A DNA stretch of 64,000 bases, taken from positions 5,723,771 through 5,787,770 of the forward strand of contig NC_044978.1 in the NCBI RefSeq assembly GCF_008728515.1. Reading direction: 5' to 3'. Both the position numbers and the translations under genes were made by a program. Source of the DNA: Papio anubis. Lineage: Eukaryota; Chordata; Mammalia; Primates; Cercopithecidae. The notes below the pieces were generated by a model that saw nothing but the letters and a program-made list of their open reading frames with translations, searched no databases and was not told the origin of the DNA. Shown piece after piece: positions 60,401 through 64,000 of this stretch (position 1 is its first letter; each line of letters starts with the position of its first letter).

Positions 60401-62424
60401 TCGCTCTCAGCAGGAGCCTCTCCTGCGCTTACAACACAACTCCAATCGCACCGAGAAGTAGGATTCATGGGATTTGGGGGGTGGCTGTGTCCTCCGTCTT
60501 TTCTTAAAAATGCCTACCGCTAAGATCAGCAAGGTGAAAATGAACCATGTATCTGCATAAAAATGTCGTTTTCATTGCACTATGGGTGCCACGCTCACCT
60601 GTGGACATGCATTTACACACCGACACACACACACAGGGGAACTTATGCCAGCAGAGAAAACATTTAGTCTTTATTTAGAGTGCGAGAAGCAACACGTAAA
60701 CATCTCAGGAGGAAAACGGGGGCGGCACTTGAGAGAGAGGACAGAATGGAAGGAGTGGAGCAGCCACATAAAAGCCAGAGAAAAATGGAGTCAGAGAGGC
60801 TAAGGAAACGAATCCCACGGCAGTGGAAGTGCTACTGCCAAACTCTCCCAAACGCAGTAACATCAAAACAGGCACATCTTGCTGCCTCCACTCAGGATCC
60901 AGGTAACCAAAAAATTATCCCATTCTCAGAAGCCCATAGAGGTGTGTGGCAGATGACTGTGCAGCAAATTCTCCCACATCCTCATGAATCCAGCAGGTCA
61001 GCTACCAGGGGCACAAAATGTAGGGTGCCAGCAAAGACGGGAAATGCACTGAAGCTCTTGGTGAGGCACCCTGAAACTCAGAGTTACAGGGGTTCCCATG
61101 TGGGTCTCCAGGCTAAAATCCTGGAAGCATCCTATTCTCTCCTGACTCCGGTGATTCAGCCTGTCCTCCAAAACCTACACCCACAGAGCTCAGGCTCTGG
61201 CAAAGGCCCCGCTGCGAGTTGAGTCCAAATCAGCGTCTCTTCTCACCCCGGCACAGTGACACCCATTCTGTCCTTGGTAGGCTACAAAATGTGTAACCCT
61301 CTTGTGCGCCATCACCCATCTGACAGCTACAAACACTAACCGGGTCCCCGTGCCCAGATCAGCTCTTTTCTAGTTGCCTAGAGTCTGGGACACTTGGCAG
61401 GCACGCAGACTATATATTCATCTACTGATCCACTGAGATGCTTGCTTTGAATGTTATTAAATAAAACGTCTTCCATGCCCTCAACCGCCTGACGCTTTTC
61501 ACATCCTCTGCCCTCCTGGGGTCCCGCCTTTGCTCTGGTCTGGTGTATCCATTTCCCTCTGATGACGTGGCATCCTCCTGCTGAGTTCTCCCTGTGGCAC
61601 TATGTCCTTCCTGTCCCGGACTATATGTCACCCTGTGACCCCCTTGAGAACGTGTTCCACACCAACTGCTACTGCTGCACTCTTTAACAGCCTCATCAAT
61701 TTTACCTTGTATGCTTGATCAGAAGCATATAAGGACATAATAGGCCATATATAGATGAAAACATACATGTTTAGATATTAGAAATTATGACTACATTTTT
61801 ATTATATGTTCTCATCCCTTTTCTTCAAGTCTTTGTTTTTTTTTTTTCTTTCTCCACTTATTTAACCAAATACGGTCTTGATTTTCCTTTCTAGTGTATG
61901 ATTTTCTCTCCTCTTTGATAAGCCAGGAGCTTCTCATCCATGCCACAGACAGAGCCTAGGGCCCAGCACCAGGGCCTCCAACCAAAGTCACTCACCTTTT
62001 GTCAAACTTCTTTAAGTGTGGCTGTGTTGCTGTTTATAAATCCACCCAAACTCACGCAATCCAGCCTACTCCTATGGGGCTTGGTCTGATCACTGTGAGG
62101 TCAGACAGCGTGCCTAATAAGCACACGCACTTTAAGAATGCGATGATGGACGCACAGAACAAATGTATTACAAAATTCAGATCTAAATAGACACATCTGT
62201 AGTCCTAGCAATGTAAGAGCCTCCTGGGAAGCCCTGGGTCACTGCACCACTTCCTGACAGTTAAAGACACAAGTTTCTTCTATAATCTACGAAAGGTTAA
62301 ATATGTGGAGAAAGAAAAAAAATCCAAATACTCGAAGAAAAGGGATGAGAATGTACAAATAAAAATGTAGTCATAATTTCTAATATCCAAGCATGCATGT
62401 TTTCATCTATATGTGGGCCTAGTA

Positions 62425-62600
62425 TGTCTGTATTTAGAAACTCACATAATCTTCAGAAGGACTCTGGAAGTTAAGTACTGGGGTGATCCCCACCTAAAGA
62501 GGGGAACTGTTTTCCTGAAGCTCGTAGAGCTGGTAAACGGCAGAGACAGGATTTGAACCCAAGGCAGCTGGCTCTCGAGTCTGTTCTTTCAGCCACTGAA
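62425..62600 (-). mobile_element. MIR element
   Basis: Reverse-oriented MIR core: GTAGAGCTGGTAAACGGCAG, GACAGGATTTGAACCCAAGG, CTGGCTCTCGAGTCTGTTCT. Confidence 0.8.
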
Positions 62601-64000
62601 AGTCAATTTTACCTTTTACCCTTTTATGTATGCTGTTCTACAGACTTTCTACATCATCTTCAACAACCATTGCTGTTGAAAGTCTGTTCTTTCAACAACA
62701 CGTGCTACCTCTTGATTATTAGAATAAAAAAAGCCACTGTAAACAAAAAATGTTAAAACCTATATCGTAATTTTTAAATTTAAACTGAAGCCAATCTGCT
62801 TACTTGGCACATGGACCAATGAGGTAAGTTCACAGGTGGGGTCTCCCGTAGGAATTGCCTCTGCTGGGATCTATGACCCCTGACGACTACCCCCCAGCAG
62901 ACTTTTATTGAAGGACCATGGGAAAAAGTATACATGGTCAGGCAAAACCACCACAAGCTCATCTTGCTGCCCTACTGAGAGTACGATGGGTTTCATAATG
63001 GGCACCATTGGCCTCCACCAAGAAAGAAAGACAAGAAAGGTCTGCTGATGCTTTAGATCTTGGTGTCTGATGGCAAGATGAGCTCAAGAATCACACGCAG
63101 CCATCATTAGCAGTGCTCCTCCTTGCCCCGTGCCTCTTGCATCTTTGAGTAACAGCTTCGGTGTTACAGTAAAGATTTACAAACATCACACAGAGGACCG
63201 CAGAGGTGATTTGCTCAGTTGATGAGGTGTGGGAAGAGGTTGTGCTTGGCACTTGCCTGCATCCTTGGCAGTAGATTAAATAGTAGCGCCACATAGTGAC
63301 ACACGGAGGATCTTAATAAATGCTTGATGACTAATGGTCTCACATGCTCTTAGAGCTGCTCCACTTGAAAAAGCAGAGAGCAATACATATCATTAAATCA
63401 ATTAAAAATATTTATCAGGTGACTAATTGCGAAGTCCTACGGTCAGTTTGGGAATTTAAATCTTTAAGGTCTTGTACATATGCAGTATAGGAACCTTGGT
63501 GCACACTCTCTCATGGACAAATGACATGGTGTCTGCCCTCAAGAAGCTTAAGATATACTTGAGGAGGTAAGATACTCACATATAAAAACTGCAAAAATAC
63601 AAGGCAGTGTATTTCAAAGGGGAGGAACAAGTAACCAGTGCCCCCAAGAATTCTGAAGAAAAGAACCAGGGTCAAAACAGTCAGCAATGGCTTCCAGGGA
63701 AAGGCAAACTTGTTCTAGAATCTGGACAGGTGAAAGAAAAGAGAAAGCGCAGCCCATATGTCATAACATAAGCTCCGTGAGCAGGGATGTTTTTTGCATG
63801 TTTTGCGTTTGCAGATATATCCCTGCAAGTGCCTAGCCAGCAGCAGACCCTAAATCTATGCTGAAGGAAGGAGAGGATTGACCTGCAGACAGGAAGCACG
63901 GACAAGGTGTGGAGGTGTGGATGCAGGGGAGGTGGGGTTCAGAAGGCAGGCGGGCCTGCCTGGGGCTGAGGGTTCATTACTGGGAAGCAGAGGAAGAGGA

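Larger units (their letters stand above)
46626..64000 (-). other. STOX2: 3' part of STOX2 intron 1
   Basis: All sequence above exon 2 belongs to the long first intron, assuming that the standard exon 1 (human N terminus beginning MKKTRSTTLRRAWP, from memory) lies beyond the window. I looked for that exon and did not find it. The region contains Alu, L2, MIR and a tiny L1 3' end, plus long stretches (51.5-56.0 kb, 59.0-62.4 kb) without obvious repeats. The one part that looks regulatory is the CpG-dense patch near 60.3 kb. Confidence 0.8.

Noticed and set aside
46626..64000. Standard STOX2 exon 1
   Set aside because: No frame matching the human N terminus (MKKTRSTTLRRAWP...) was seen; it must lie beyond the window.

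Overview
This window is nuclear DNA from a primate, most likely an Old World monkey. It is dense in Alu, L1, L2 and MIR repeats, and several young Alu copies carry sequence variants that I associate with the cercopithecoid AluYR lineage. There is one protein-coding gene that I can support: the 3' part of STOX2 (storkhead box 2), on the minus strand. Three coding exons are intact with canonical splice sites: 46625-46473, 39047-36782 and 31163-30968. Spliced together they encode 871 residues. Adding the 55 residues that I recall for human exon 1, which is not in the window, gives 926 residues, the length I recall for the human protein.

Layout from left to right. Bases 1 to about 25,070 are intergenic sequence downstream of STOX2: old L1 fragments, Alus of several ages, a Tigger-like and a MER5-like DNA transposon, L2 pieces, a roughly 500-bp minisatellite with 27-30-bp units (15947-16436), and a long GGAA/GGGA purine tract (14783-15075). 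Bases 25,072-30,967 are the inferred 3' UTR of STOX2. It ends at a good poly(A) cassette and lies in a 9.2-kb interval with no Alu. Bases 31,164-36,781 are the last intron. Bases 36,782-39,047 are the large coding exon. Bases 39,048-46,472 are the intron that splits the winged-helix domain. Bases 46,473-46,625 are exon 2, and the rest to 64,000 is the 3' part of the very long first intron.

STOX2 is a storkhead-box winged-helix protein. The DNA-binding domain is assembled from exon 2 and the start of exon 3. The rest of exon 3 and exon 4 encode a long, low-complexity, probably disordered tail with basic Ser/Arg-rich stretches, an acidic patch and a charged helix.

I found no clearly new biological system. 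The points most worth a second look are: a CpG-dense patch inside intron 1 (60277-60395) with a consensus donor on the STOX2 strand at 60082, which could be an internal promoter for an N-truncated STOX2; a 112-bp open exon-like block downstream of STOX2 (24102-23991); the in-frame minisatellite; and a stop codon that overlaps the exon 3 donor. Repeat family names come from memory of consensus sequences and subfamily calls are approximate.
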